This document shows positions 31,101-38,984 of a stretch of 41,425 bases of DNA, piece after piece. The stretch is from an uncultured Christensenella sp. (GTDB taxonomy: Bacteria; Bacillota; Clostridia; Christensenellales; CAG-917). Where the stretch lies: the NCBI GenBank assembly GCA_910584155.1, contig CAJTYG010000012.1, positions 1 through 41,425 of the forward strand, read 5' to 3'. The notes beneath the pieces were generated by a model. It did not search any database, had not been told where the DNA came from, and was given only the letters and a program-made list of their open reading frames with translations. A program made the translations under genes and the position numbers. The stretch's first letter is position 1. Each line of letters begins with the position of its first letter.

Positions 31101-33604
31101 GTAAGAATTCCGTTGACCTCGGTGAAGTTGTCGCCCTGCTTTGCAACCTTTACGTATTTCGTATCGAGGAACGCTTCCTTGCCGACCTCTGTGATTTTGG
31201 TCACGTCGTCAAAAACGATATCCTCAAGCTCGCTGCAGCCCAAAAACGCTCTCGGCGCAATATGCGTGATAGCATAGTCGTTGCGACTTGCGGGGATCCT
31301 CGCCCTCGTAGCGGTTTTGTTGATAAGACGGTAATATACGTTGCCGATGATGATTGCATTTATATTGCCGTCATACAGGCTTCCTCTTTCCGACAGGAAC
31401 TGCGTACCGTCAAATGCGCTCTCGCCAATGTTCAGCAGCTTGCTGCCGGACTGAGGCAGATTGAGCGTTCTGAAATACGTCAGTCCGGAAAGCGCATTGT
31501 TTTTGATAGCCGTAAGCCCTGCGGGTATGCTCAAAACCGAAAGCGACGGGCAAAGCGCAAAGGCGCCGTCCTCTATGCTGGTCACTCTTGTGAGCTCGGC
31601 GTTGAATCTGTTTCTTTCATCCTGCGACATATTGGGGCTGTTTGCCTCTGTGTAATACACGGAGGGATTTGACAGGTCTATTTCCGCCTTATCCCTGCCG
31701 ACGTATTTGTATATCATATCGCCGATAACGATAAATTCGGCGCCGTGATGATTGTCGAAATAATTATTTTCAAAATCAGTGCCTCTGAAGGCTCTGTCGC
31801 CTATGAGCGATATTGCATTGTCTTCGGGCATTATTATCTCTGACAGCGAATCGTCATATGCAAACGCCTGCTTGCCTATCGTCGTAAGCTTTGAGGCTCT
31901 TGACATATCGACAAGCGTGAGCGCCTTCATATTTGCAAGCGCTTCCTCGCCTATTTCGGTTATGGGACGCTCTGTATCGCCGTACATAAGATATTCCGGC
32001 ACGATGAGCTCGTTTATAGCCCAATCGGCAACCTGTCTGAGCCTCAGCGAGCCGTCGGCGAGCACGTCTATGCCGCCCTTGAACGCAAGCTCTCTGTAAT
32101 ACTCGGATATGCGGCTGTCAAACAGCGTCTGATAGTTGGCGCCCTGCTCCGGCTCGTTGAACATCCACTTGATATATGTCACGGGCTGCTCCGCATTGAC
32201 ATTGCTGTCGCCCCTTTCAAGCGGCTCGGTGCACTGATAATCGGAATACAGGTCGTCTGTTTTGAGATAGTCGCCGTCGCCCTTGACCAATATCGTCTGA
32301 TCCGCTTCCTTCGGGCGGTAGAACTCGCTGAACTTGAGCATTACCTTTTCGCCTGCGGGATTTATCGTGACCTCGGCAACGTACCTGTCATAGCTGATGC
32401 CGTAGTGGAAGCCCGTAAACATAATGCGGTTGAGACTTCCGTCCGAAAGCCCGAAGCGTGACGAGCTTTCGATGATTATATAGCCGAGCCTTTCTGCGTT
32501 GTTTTTGCTGATGACCGTGCCGTTGTCAGACGTTGACGCCTGCAAATTCTTTGCAAAGCCGCCGCCCATCGGATAGATGGTGAATGTATAATCGGCAAGC
32601 ACCCACTTTGCGACAAGCTCTAAGTCGGTTTCGCCGACAGCGTTTGAAAATCTCCAAAGCTTGCCGTCCGCTTTATTGAACCAACCGCCGAAATAATAGC
32701 CGTTGTAAACGTTGATTTCTTCATCGTCGGGCTGCACTGCGGGACCTACTCTGCGTGCCGCCGTGACGTTGCCGTACTTTCCGCCCGCCGCAAACAGAGG
32801 CTTGGGATCGGGAGCAGTGGATAGCTTCACTGCGTCCTTAGGCACGTTCAAATCATATTTGACGTTAACTATATCGTCAGTCCACGCCATATCGAAGGTG
32901 AGATCGCCGGATATGACAAGCGGGAAATTTCTGCCCGTTGCGTCATACGTCTTGCCCTGTGCGGTCACGCTCTCGAGCGCTTTGCCCGAAAGGCTCATCT
33001 TAAATAAGCTTATAAATTCGCTCCAGCTTGATATCTCGACGCCGACTTCGAGGTTTTTGGTGGCGATGCCTCTGTCGCTGTCGATATTGCTTGCAAAATA
33101 CGGATATGCGACGCCGCCGCCGTTGATATCCCTCAGATTAAACGTATATTTGGCGAGTGAAATCACGCCCGAGCTGTCTTTGAGATGCAGCTTGAAGCCG
33201 CCCTTGACCGTCTTGCCGCTGTCGTCCAACGGCACGGTAACCTTTATATCGTGATGTCCCGCTTTTGTGAGATACTGCTTGCAGTCCTCGTCGACCATCT
33301 CGGGTTTGAGCCCGCCGCCCTTGACGACCTTTTTAATCTCGCCCGCTTCGTTTGCATACTCGATCGAATAAGTCACATATTCCTCAAGCACAAAGTGATC
33401 GAGACTTATGCTGTTGAAGACAGAATTCAGCTCAACGGGGAACTCAAACGACAAGCTCGGCGTCAAGCCGTCATCCTCTGAAGACGAATTTGAACCGATA
33501 TCATCGGGCAATTTGTTTGGAGTCTTTTGGTTGCAGGCAACCAACATAAGCGTCATAACGATGCCCAAAAGCAAGATAAAAACCAAATTGATACGTTTTC
33601 TCAT
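28157..33604 (-). CDS. giant BspA-like leucine-rich-repeat lipoprotein
   Basis: A surface lipoprotein of about 1815 residues. Residues 1-25 are a signal peptide with lipobox LVAC, so it would be lipid-anchored at the outer face of the membrane. Immunoglobulin-like or bacterial-repeat segments follow, including an InlB-type GGWFNKADGKLW motif near 310. At least three arrays of BspA-type LRR_5 repeats (consensus like ..L..I.IP..V..IG..AF.GC..L) lie at about 540-920, 1370-1420 and 1550-1815. The start at 33604 has AAGGTGG and places the signal peptide at the N-terminus. Such proteins act in adhesion or protein-protein contacts; the ligand is unknown. The single long frame shows no breaks. Confidence 0.88.
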   Translation of the reverse strand: MRKRINLVFILLLGIVMTLMLVACNQKTPNKLPDDIGSNSSSEDDGLTPSLSFEFPVELNSVFNSISLDHFVLEEYVTYSIEYANEAGEIKKVVKGGGLKPEMVDEDCKQYLTKAGHHDIKVTVPLDDSGKTVKGGFKLHLKDSSGVISLAKYTFNLRDINGGGVAYPYFASNIDSDRGIATKNLEVGVEISSWSEFISLFKMSLSGKALESVTAQGKTYDATGRNFPLVISGDLTFDMAWTDDIVNVKYDLNVPKDAVKLSTAPDPKPLFAAGGKYGNVTAARRVGPAVQPDDEEINVYNGYYFGGWFNKADGKLWRFSNAVGETDLELVAKWVLADYTFTIYPMGGGFAKNLQASTSDNGTVISKNNAERLGYIIIESSSRFGLSDGSLNRIMFTGFHYGISYDRYVAEVTINPAGEKVMLKFSEFYRPKEADQTILVKGDGDYLKTDDLYSDYQCTEPLERGDSNVNAEQPVTYIKWMFNEPEQGANYQTLFDSRISEYYRELAFKGGIDVLADGSLRLRQVADWAINELIVPEYLMYGDTERPITEIGEEALANMKALTLVDMSRASKLTTIGKQAFAYDDSLSEIIMPEDNAISLIGDRAFRGTDFENNYFDNHHGAEFIVIGDMIYKYVGRDKAEIDLSNPSVYYTEANSPNMSQDERNRFNAELTRVTSIEDGAFALCPSLSVLSIPAGLTAIKNNALSGLTYFRTLNLPQSGSKLLNIGESAFDGTQFLSERGSLYDGNINAIIIGNVYYRLINKTATRARIPASRNDYAITHIAPRAFLGCSELEDIVFDDVTKITEVGKEAFLDTKYVKVAKQGDNFTEVNGILTHYYGPTKNANESNLIVPSRVTRIGTYAFGKQAEYFNTLQINASVKKIDNYAFAGARMLVSIIFPEVGISGSVLTNAPELSEYAFAGENGEMNADTMLYFSKAVIGLFNDLEEGRTSTTDAITLQWFNLYKLNKAHFIVEDISSIIIDSKIISTNLLKTGKTASAFTDTYGTGSVVGALIITSNTGVARRADLSWSGNGMEIIEITNDPTSKYFSLWREGEKRYVITYKYNGETTGCPTEADDDRLFIVTIHNDVKGNPTFFSSTNYPHNESKIDLNKLTADGNMWFEGLDSQVPNSEIPTFYTSNPGLNNVVFVYRDILNNEVRINPSRIDNLRVNSEADKAFATIYVNFYGLGTYVFDFEYAVKRSKFEAIEQTMEVAVPINANSAQFLGNYSVNLIGEDGNKEAFALTRSNFTVKKVDGKDTTVVDTSTLGMHTITIEYTKNDAKNRLEFDVHYTVILEADENLFTYDILNKSHKTAIITKCKASTDITTIVLPSRCEINGEIYTVTQLGRLQGQYTGVFEGFNRLSSVYLSETIENIGVNTFRGCIRLQNVFTAVQAASSPVVIPVDDTHFAKAGDSFKEKDESGVEWTVTPVKLLTLANVNMRANSELIIANDYVVNATEHTKYRIVAVEKDMQIAAEFDKIDVYLPDTIYNAVSLIDANRNPISPIYYSSGSNFMIKTVNRAPELLDYIGVGAFNGCISLVSIDLSKSVKLRLIGSLAFANTGLKSIDLSANTVLVEIGNQVFENCAALGTVKLHGGIRKIGANAFSGAELLTSIEGLSNSLVQINPLAFNRCKSLYRLDLYPSLTSLGSDAFSGCRALTIYCHFAASAVPSGWSANWNGDCAVVFDCDSNDVAKDKLIYVVEDGIRYALNTETKQATVAWQAYALKGTVTILASVTYKGETYDVTSIKASAFEGNDRITDVTVTSKLKLIDANAFKGCTNLATFTIMGDNNLESIASTAFENCDSLARAPQVGA

Positions 33605-33654
33605 ATTCCACCTTACGTACACGCACGCATATGCGCATATACTTATACATATCT

Positions 33655-33683
33655 ATACTACACTAAACAATAATATATGTCAA
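33655..33683 (-). promoter_or_regulatory. promoter of the BspA-like gene
   Basis: Minus-strand TTGACA (33678-33683), spacer 17, TAGTAT (33655-33660). The leader of about 45 bases contains the small dyad ATATGCGCATAT (about 33630-33641). Confidence 0.75.
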
Positions 33684-33774
33684 CACCCGTTTGAATATTC
33701 GATTTCGGGCGTTGCAAAAACCGATATTCTAAACGGGTGATTTTCAAAAAAAATTAATATTTTGTTTGTTTTTA

Positions 33775-34776
33775 TCAAAAAATTTCTTTGACGATATCGG
33801 CGTAAATTTTGCCGTTACGGTCAAAATCCATAGCTTCTATAAAGTATTTTTCCGCTCCGAGATGATTGCGCCTTGCATTTTCAAGGCAGTCCTCGGCAAG
33901 CGCAATATGCGTGGTGACGCTGTTTTTTTCTTCCTCGATAGCGGCGGTTTCGGGCGAGTTTTCATACACGTACAGGTTGATGCTTTCGCTCACCCCGTTT
34001 GCAAAATGCCCCACGTCGCTCACCACCGCTGCGTCGCCGACGATTATTCCGTCCACAATTTCGGGCTCGAGCGGATCTAAAATGAGGGTTGCGCCGTCTA
34101 TCAGTCCTTTGAGCTCGTCAAAAAATATTTTCCTCGAGGCAAGCCCGCCGTCCACCTTGAAAATGCGCTTATCTCTCAAATGGTCGTAATATACGCTTTC
34201 GCCTACGGGACATATCGCTTGCGTGAAAAGCTTTCTTCCCGCACTCTTTGCCGTGCACCTGAGATTGCTTGCCACAACAGACGCATACGCCCTTATATTT
34301 GTCTGCTTAAGGTCTGTCATTTCAAGCTCGAGTTGATTGTGCAAATGACATAAAGCGACTTTTAAGTGCTGATATGCACGTATAAAACACCGTTTTTTGT
34401 CATTTAACAGCTTTTCTATCCTCTCTCTTTCGGGCGTAAGCTTATCGTGCGAAAGGCTTGCCGCAAGATCGTAAATATAGTCCTTTATCTTTGGCAGATC
34501 AGCCCCCGAAGCGTGCGGCGCAGTAGCGTCCACTATCGCCACGCCCGTATCCTTTATAAACACCCCGTCAAGGCTTTGGGGATCGCCCGAGCAATACCAC
34601 AGTTCATAGTCGTAGCCTCTTTTTTTCGCCTCCGCCGCAAGCTTTTTAAGTATGGACGACTTGCCCGTGCCCGGTCCGCCCTTTAACAGTATCACTTTAC
34701 TTTTATTTTTCAGCTCGTCTTCATAATAGCCCTTAAAGCCGTATGCCGTATTGTTGCCAAGAAAGTATCTTTCCAT
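33775..34776 (-). CDS. P-loop ATPase (PRK06851-like), likely sporulation-linked
   Basis: A 333-residue nucleotide-binding protein. The Walker A motif GGPGTGKSS lies near residue 34-42, followed by YCSGDPQSLDGV and VAIVDATAPHAS, which are hallmarks of the PRK06851-type ATPases common in spore-forming Firmicutes; the biochemical role is not established. GAGGTGA precedes the ATG. It diverges from dpaA, and both genes carry the same CATAGCATA box upstream, the form of a mother-cell sigma factor -10 element. The sporulation role is inferred from that and from the neighbourhood. Confidence 0.8.
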   Translation of the reverse strand: MERYFLGNNTAYGFKGYYEDELKNKSKVILLKGGPGTGKSSILKKLAAEAKKRGYDYELWYCSGDPQSLDGVFIKDTGVAIVDATAPHASGADLPKIKDYIYDLAASLSHDKLTPERERIEKLLNDKKRCFIRAYQHLKVALCHLHNQLELEMTDLKQTNIRAYASVVASNLRCTAKSAGRKLFTQAICPVGESVYYDHLRDKRIFKVDGGLASRKIFFDELKGLIDGATLILDPLEPEIVDGIIVGDAAVVSDVGHFANGVSESINLYVYENSPETAAIEEEKNSVTTHIALAEDCLENARRNHLGAEKYFIEAMDFDRNGKIYADIVKEIF

Positions 34777-34790
34777 ATTTCACCTCGCAT

Positions 34791-34799
34791 TATGCTATG
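34791..34799 (-). promoter_or_regulatory. CATAGCATA box, candidate sigma-K/E -10 element (ATPase side)
   Basis: Minus-strand CATAGCATA fits the CATANNNTA form of mother-cell sigma factors. It lies 14 bases before the ATG and would leave a short leader that still contains GAGGTGA. No well-spaced -35 element is evident. Confidence 0.5.
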
Positions 34800-34855
34800 A
34801 CCGACAGGCTGATAATTGTGAATATGGGCGCCGCTTGCAATAGGATATAATTGTC

Positions 34856-34881
34856 ACATTTAAAAAAATTTGCATAGCATA
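34856..34881 (+). promoter_or_regulatory. candidate sigma-K-type promoter of dpaAB
   Basis: AC (34856-34857), 15 bases, then CATAGCATA (34873-34881), matching AC-N-CATANNNTA in form. Dipicolinate synthase is a sigma-K gene in Bacillus. The box ends four bases before the ATG, so the transcript would have essentially no leader. Confidence 0.6.
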
Positions 34882-34885
34882 CCGT

Positions 34886-35605
34886 ATGAGTAAAAACAAT
34901 CTGACAGTGCATCAATCGGACGAAAGAATGTTCTTCCTGCAAAGACTGCTTACGAGAACGCAGTTTGCCGCTCCCACGCATATATTTGCGCCCAACATCA
35001 ACGTAGACGTGAATACGCTTGCCGACATCGAGGACGGCGCAAATATAGTGCTCGGAAAATGTACGGACGAGGCTGTCGCACTCGCCGAAAGCAGAGATAT
35101 AAAGCTATATAACATAATGAAAAACGAGAGGTTTCAGGCTATCAACTCCCGCCTCACCGCAGAGGGTGCGCTTATGGTGATGATAGAGCACTCCATAAAG
35201 TCCATAAGCGACTGCAACGTCCTCGTGCTCGGCTTCGGACGTATGGGCGCAGCGGTGGCAAAGGTGCTGAGCAAGCTTGACATATCCACCGATATCGCCA
35301 CAACGTCCTCGCTGCGCCCCGCCTACGCCTTTGCAAACAAGGTCGTGCCTATGAGCAAATTTGACTTTGCCCCGTACGATATCGTGATAAACACCGTTCC
35401 GCTTGCGGTCGTAAACGACGCAGACCTCATGTCTATGCAAAAGGGTACGGTCTATATAGATTTGGCTTCTAAACCCGCAATAAACCTCGAATACGCAAAA
35501 TATCTCGGGATCGACGCAGACATATATCCGGCTTTGCCTGCAAAAACCTGCCCCTACAGTGCGGCAAAGGCTATGCAGGAGTACATCTCGGAGGTGATAA
35601 AATGA
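34886..35605 (+). CDS. dpaA: dipicolinate synthase subunit A
   Basis: With DpaB it oxidises the DapA product to dipicolinic acid in the mother cell during sporulation. A Rossmann motif VLVLGFGRMG is at about 112-121, followed by the family's conserved VINTVPLAVV and YIDLASKP segments. At 239 residues it is shorter than the roughly 290-300 of Bacillus; the shortfall is mostly in the N-terminal domain, although a first strand (NLTVHQSDERM) is still recognisable. There is no Shine-Dalgarno site. It overlaps dpaB by four bases (ATGA). Confidence 0.9.
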   Translation: MSKNNLTVHQSDERMFFLQRLLTRTQFAAPTHIFAPNINVDVNTLADIEDGANIVLGKCTDEAVALAESRDIKLYNIMKNERFQAINSRLTAEGALMVMIEHSIKSISDCNVLVLGFGRMGAAVAKVLSKLDISTDIATTSSLRPAYAFANKVVPMSKFDFAPYDIVINTVPLAVVNDADLMSMQKGTVYIDLASKPAINLEYAKYLGIDADIYPALPAKTCPYSAAKAMQEYISEVIK

Positions 35606-36177
35606 CAAAAATAGGACTTTGTATAACCGGCTCGTTCTGTACGTTTAAAAACATCCTCAACGCCATAGACGACCTTGTGGCGCACGATTTTGACATCACG
35701 CCCATATTCAGCTTCAACGTATCCACGCTCGATACACGCTTTTTCAAGCAGGCCGATTTTGAAAAACTTGTCGTTGAAAAAACCGGTAAGCAGCCCATAA
35801 AAACCATCGTTGACGCAGAGCCTATAGGCACGTCAAAGGGGCTTGAGCTTATGCTCGTCGCACCCTGCACGGGCAATACGCTTGCAAAAATCGCACACGG
35901 TATAACGGATACGCCCGTCACGATGGCCGTCAAGGCGCAGCTTCGCAACAACAGACCTGTGGTGCTGTCCGTGTCCTCAAACGACGCACTCGGCGCAAAT
36001 GCAAGAAATATAGGCGCACTTCTAAACACAAAAAACATATACTTTGTGCCATTCGGGCAGGACGCTCCCACTAAAAAAACGAACTCGCTCATCGCCGATA
36101 CTGCGCTTATCGTGCCCGCCTGTAAAGAGGCGCTCGCAGGAAGACAGATACAGCCCGCTCTGACTTTATTAAACTGA
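35602..36177 (+). CDS. dpaB: dipicolinate synthase subunit B (flavoprotein)
   Basis: A 191-residue flavoprotein-fold subunit, opening with IGLCITGSFCTFKN and containing APCTGNTLAKIAHGITDTPV and VPFGQDAPTKKTNS, close to the family pattern. It is translationally coupled to dpaA by the ATGA overlap. The gene pair supports a sporulating lineage. Confidence 0.93.
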   Translation: MTKIGLCITGSFCTFKNILNAIDDLVAHDFDITPIFSFNVSTLDTRFFKQADFEKLVVEKTGKQPIKTIVDAEPIGTSKGLELMLVAPCTGNTLAKIAHGITDTPVTMAVKAQLRNNRPVVLSVSSNDALGANARNIGALLNTKNIYFVPFGQDAPTKKTNSLIADTALIVPACKEALAGRQIQPALTLLN

Positions 36178-36185
36178 ATATAGCT

Positions 36186-36217
36186 TGCGTCCGACAACAG
36201 TCGGACGCATTTTATTC
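36186..36217 (+). terminator. dpaAB terminator
   Basis: A perfect 10-bp stem (36186-36195 with 36200-36209), loop AACA, then TTTTATT. Confidence 0.9.
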
Positions 36218-36224
36218 AATTCGT

Positions 36225-36253
36225 TTGCATTATGCCTTTGCGGATACTATAAT
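36225..36253 (+). promoter_or_regulatory. MATE transporter promoter, leaderless geometry
   Basis: TTGCAT (36225-36230), spacer 17, TATAAT (36248-36253), then nine bases to the ATG at 36263, with no Shine-Dalgarno site. Confidence 0.75.
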
Positions 36254-36262
36254 AGCCTTGTT

Positions 36263-38008
36263 ATGAAAAACGCAGGCACGTTGAGTCTGACATCGGGCAA
36301 TGTGTGGAAAACCTTGCTTTTATACTCGCTGCCGCTGTTTGGCAGCGCACTGATACAGCAGCTCTACTCTTTGGTAGACCTTCTTGTCGTTGGCAATTTT
36401 GCAAGCGAGGGTGCCCTTGCAGTGGACGCTATAGGCAACGCTACGGTGGTCATAAACATTCTGCTCGCTTTTGCGCTCGGCGCAAACGGAGGCTGCGCCG
36501 TCATAGTCGCAAAATACGCAGGCGCAAAGGACGACAAAAAACTGCGTGAAACCGTAAATACTGCGCTCATCGCATTCGGCACACTGTGCGTGACGGTTAT
36601 GGCACTCGGCTTCGGTCTTGGCAAGCTGTCACTTAGGGCGCTCAGCGTGCACGGCATTTATTTTGACGATTGCGCAGAGTATCTGTATATTTATGTCGGA
36701 GCGCTTCCCTTCATATTCCTGTACAATCTCGGCTGCGGCATACTGTCCGCACTCGGCGACTCGAAAACGCCGTTTATCTTTCTTGTCATATCCTCAGTGC
36801 TCAACATCGGGCTTGACTTATTGCTTGTCTGCGTATTCCACCTCGACGTGGCGGGCGCTGCGTGGGCGACATTCATATCGCAGGTCATCGCCTGCGTACT
36901 CACTGTGATAGTGCTCATAAAAAAGCTAAAAGCCTTCAAAACGGACGAAAATCCGCTGATATTCAACAAAAAAATCTTCAAAGAGCTTGCCGTTGCTTCA
37001 ATTCCTATCATACTGCAACAGTCCTTTGTGTCCGTAGGCAACTTTTTCGTCAACAAACGCATAAATACCCTCGACACTACAGGCGACGCCATAACGGGCT
37101 TTACAACGGCTTTTAAGCTCGTTTACATAGCAAATTCGTCGGTGATGTCGCTTACAAACGGACTAGCCAACTACGCCGCTCAAAACAAGGCGGCTTATCA
37201 GTATTCACGCATAAAGCAGGGGTTTTTGGCGGTGCTGCTGTATTCGCTTGCGATATCGGTGTTCTTTACGATTTTTATGGTCGCAATGCCTCAGCAGCTC
37301 ACGTCCTTTTTTATACAAAAAGAAAAGCTGACCGAAGCCGCTATGGCGCACTCGGTGCAGTTTCTCACGATAGTGGGCAGCTTCCTGCCCTTAGTCTGCG
37401 TAAAGATTGTTGCGGACGGCGCTGTGCGTGGCTGCGGCGGCAATCTCGGCTTTGCGGTGAGCACCTTTTCCGACCTTATCCTGCGTGTCGCACTCGTGTA
37501 TGTGCTTATTGACGCAGGCTGGGGCTTTTCAGGCGTGTGCTGGGCGTGGGTGATAGGCTGGGCGGTTGGTACGGCGATAGCGTTGAGCTTTTGGTTTGGC
37601 ACAAAGTTTTTGAGAGGCGTAAAGTATTTCGACAAAGGGACTTCATCCCGTTTGAATTATGAGTGCCACCTCGAAAACGCTTCTTCAGATAATGAAGTAA
37701 ATTATCCCGACAAGGCAGGTGAAACTTCGGGGACTTCGTCCAGTTTGAAAGAAGAGTGCCGCCCCGAAAACGCTTCTTCAGACAATGAAGTAAATTATCC
37801 CGACAAAGCAGGTGAAACTTCAGGGACTTCGGGGACTTCGTCCCGTTTGAAAGAAGAGTGCCGCCCCGAAAACGCTTCTTCAGACAATGAAGTAAATTAT
37901 CCCGACAAAGCAGGTGAAACTTCAGGGACTTCGGGGACTTCGTCCCGTTTGAAAGAAGAGTGCCGCCCCGAAAACGCTTCTTCAGACAATGAGGAAAGCA
38001 ACGGCTAA
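36263..38008 (+). CDS. MATE-family multidrug/toxin efflux transporter with tandem-repeat tail
   Basis: A 581-residue cytoplasmic-membrane exporter. About 12 helices fill residues 10-455, with family features such as LPLFGSALIQQLYSLVD (helix 1), an FALGANGGCAVIVAKYAGA segment in helix 2-3, and a repeat of the same fold in the second half (IPIILQQSFVSVGNFFVN). It would exchange Na+ or H+ for organic cations; the substrate is unknown. The start at 36263 is chosen because homology begins there and the upstream frame lies in the dpaAB terminator. The last 120 residues are a hydrophilic tail of 31-34-residue tandem repeats, absent from ordinary MATE proteins. Confidence 0.88.
   Translation: MKNAGTLSLTSGNVWKTLLLYSLPLFGSALIQQLYSLVDLLVVGNFASEGALAVDAIGNATVVINILLAFALGANGGCAVIVAKYAGAKDDKKLRETVNTALIAFGTLCVTVMALGFGLGKLSLRALSVHGIYFDDCAEYLYIYVGALPFIFLYNLGCGILSALGDSKTPFIFLVISSVLNIGLDLLLVCVFHLDVAGAAWATFISQVIACVLTVIVLIKKLKAFKTDENPLIFNKKIFKELAVASIPIILQQSFVSVGNFFVNKRINTLDTTGDAITGFTTAFKLVYIANSSVMSLTNGLANYAAQNKAAYQYSRIKQGFLAVLLYSLAISVFFTIFMVAMPQQLTSFFIQKEKLTEAAMAHSVQFLTIVGSFLPLVCVKIVADGAVRGCGGNLGFAVSTFSDLILRVALVYVLIDAGWGFSGVCWAWVIGWAVGTAIALSFWFGTKFLRGVKYFDKGTSSRLNYECHLENASSDNEVNYPDKAGETSGTSSSLKEECRPENASSDNEVNYPDKAGETSGTSGTSSRLKEECRPENASSDNEVNYPDKAGETSGTSGTSSRLKEECRPENASSDNEESNG
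37637..37996 (+). repeat. in-frame tandem repeat in the MATE gene
   Basis: Repeat units start with GGGACTTC at 37637, 37730, 37832 and 37934: periods of 93, 102 and 102 bp, all multiples of three, the last unit partial. Units two to four are nearly identical, which suggests recent expansion. GGGACTTCGTCCC within the unit is itself a small dyad. Confidence 0.92.
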
Positions 38009-38131
38009 ACTTAAACATTTTTCGGCATAAAAAACAGGCGCAAAGCACTATAAAATTTTAAGCTAACTATCAAAAAATTATTTTAACAATAACAAAATAT
38101 TTTGTAATATTTATAGATTTTATAAAAAGGG

Positions 38132-38160
38132 TTGTAAAACCATAAATAATGCTTTAATAT
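38132..38160 (+). promoter_or_regulatory. promoter of the lipoprotein gene at 38185
   Basis: TTGTAA (38132-38137), spacer 17, TAATAT (38155-38160), then AAGGAG before the start. The preceding 38009-38131 is AT-rich and I see nothing else in it, including no terminator for the MATE gene. Confidence 0.6.
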
Positions 38161-38184
38161 TTATATCATATAAGGAGAATTATT

Positions 38185-38841
38185 ATGAAAAAGTATTTAA
38201 AATGCGTAGTTATTTGTTTATGCTTATTGTGTTGCCCGATGTTTTTGACTGCTTGCAACGATGATACAACAATATGGGTCGCCCCTACGTTTGATTTGGA
38301 AAATGAAGGTTATACCATCGAATTTGTGTCAAATGAAGAAGCGGATGTTGTGTTTCCTATTGACGGAATTAAATTAGACCATTCTAAATTTGTGCAGGAA
38401 AGTTGCCTTGAATACCGTTGGGTCATAAAAAAGAACGGCTCAAATGAAATTTTGGGATGGATCGATACAGGCAGCGGCTATGACGTAAACTTGAAAAAAG
38501 GTACTAAAAAATTTGGATATAGCCCCTCTTATGAAAACGGGACGTTTACTTTTGGCAAACCGTTAGTCAGAATATTTTTAAAGTCAACCGATATGTCCGT
38601 TTTCGATAATATGAAATTCGAGGTCAATGTCGGAAGTTTGGAAATACCCGAATACGAAGAAAGCAGCGGCAACGCCTCACAAATCTATAAAGAGTACAAT
38701 AGTGAAACGGATACTTGGAATATCTCTCAAGGTTCGCAAAATTTTGTTTACGTAACTTACGTGCTTAATATTTATGATATCGAACCGAAAACAATTAAAA
38801 GCATTGACTTTACCTTAAATTTCCCGAATTTTAATGCTTAA
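38185..38841 (+). CDS. predicted lipoprotein, unknown function
   Basis: A 218-residue secreted protein with a signal peptide and lipobox LTAC (Cys about 28). The mature part is beta-rich and acidic with no recognised domain; it somewhat resembles the immunoglobulin-like segments of the large BspA-like protein in style only. AAGGAG is well placed. The coding sequence is clearly more AT-rich than most of the window, which may reflect recent acquisition. Confidence 0.75.
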   Translation: MKKYLKCVVICLCLLCCPMFLTACNDDTTIWVAPTFDLENEGYTIEFVSNEEADVVFPIDGIKLDHSKFVQESCLEYRWVIKKNGSNEILGWIDTGSGYDVNLKKGTKKFGYSPSYENGTFTFGKPLVRIFLKSTDMSVFDNMKFEVNVGSLEIPEYEESSGNASQIYKEYNSETDTWNISQGSQNFVYVTYVLNIYDIEPKTIKSIDFTLNFPNFNA

Positions 38842-38850
38842 AACACTACT

Positions 38851-38913
38851 AAATCCTCTTATGATTTTCTGTTGCGGTTTGCAAACGGACAACAGTTTAT
38901 CATAGGGGGATTT
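38851..38913. repeat. 63-base near-perfect palindrome
   Basis: The arms 38851-38880 and 38883-38913 are nearly reverse complements: AAATCC..ATGAT, CTGTTG and GTTTG on the left answer CAAAC, CAACAG and ATCAT..GGATTT on the right. It could be a terminator, a small palindromic element, or a protein-binding site. Confidence 0.75.
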
Positions 38914-38937
38914 ATTTTATCTAAAAAACATTTTGTT

Positions 38938-38956
38938 CCACCGCTTAAAGCGGTGG
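38938..38956. repeat. CCACCGC hairpin
   Basis: CCACCGCTTAAAGCGGTGG is a perfect dyad. Similar hairpins are found near the ends of IS200/IS605-type elements, but no transposase or remnant frame is nearby, so this is only a hint. Confidence 0.5.
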
Positions 38957-38984
38957 ATTTATTTACTAAAGTATCCGTTAAAAG

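Noticed and set aside
37637..37996. CRISPR array
   Set aside because: The repeats are in frame, contiguous without unique spacers and inside a transporter gene; no cas genes are present.
38938..38956. End of an IS200/IS605 insertion sequence
   Set aside because: Only one hairpin of this type, no transposase or accessory gene, and no second end found; kept only as a hint.
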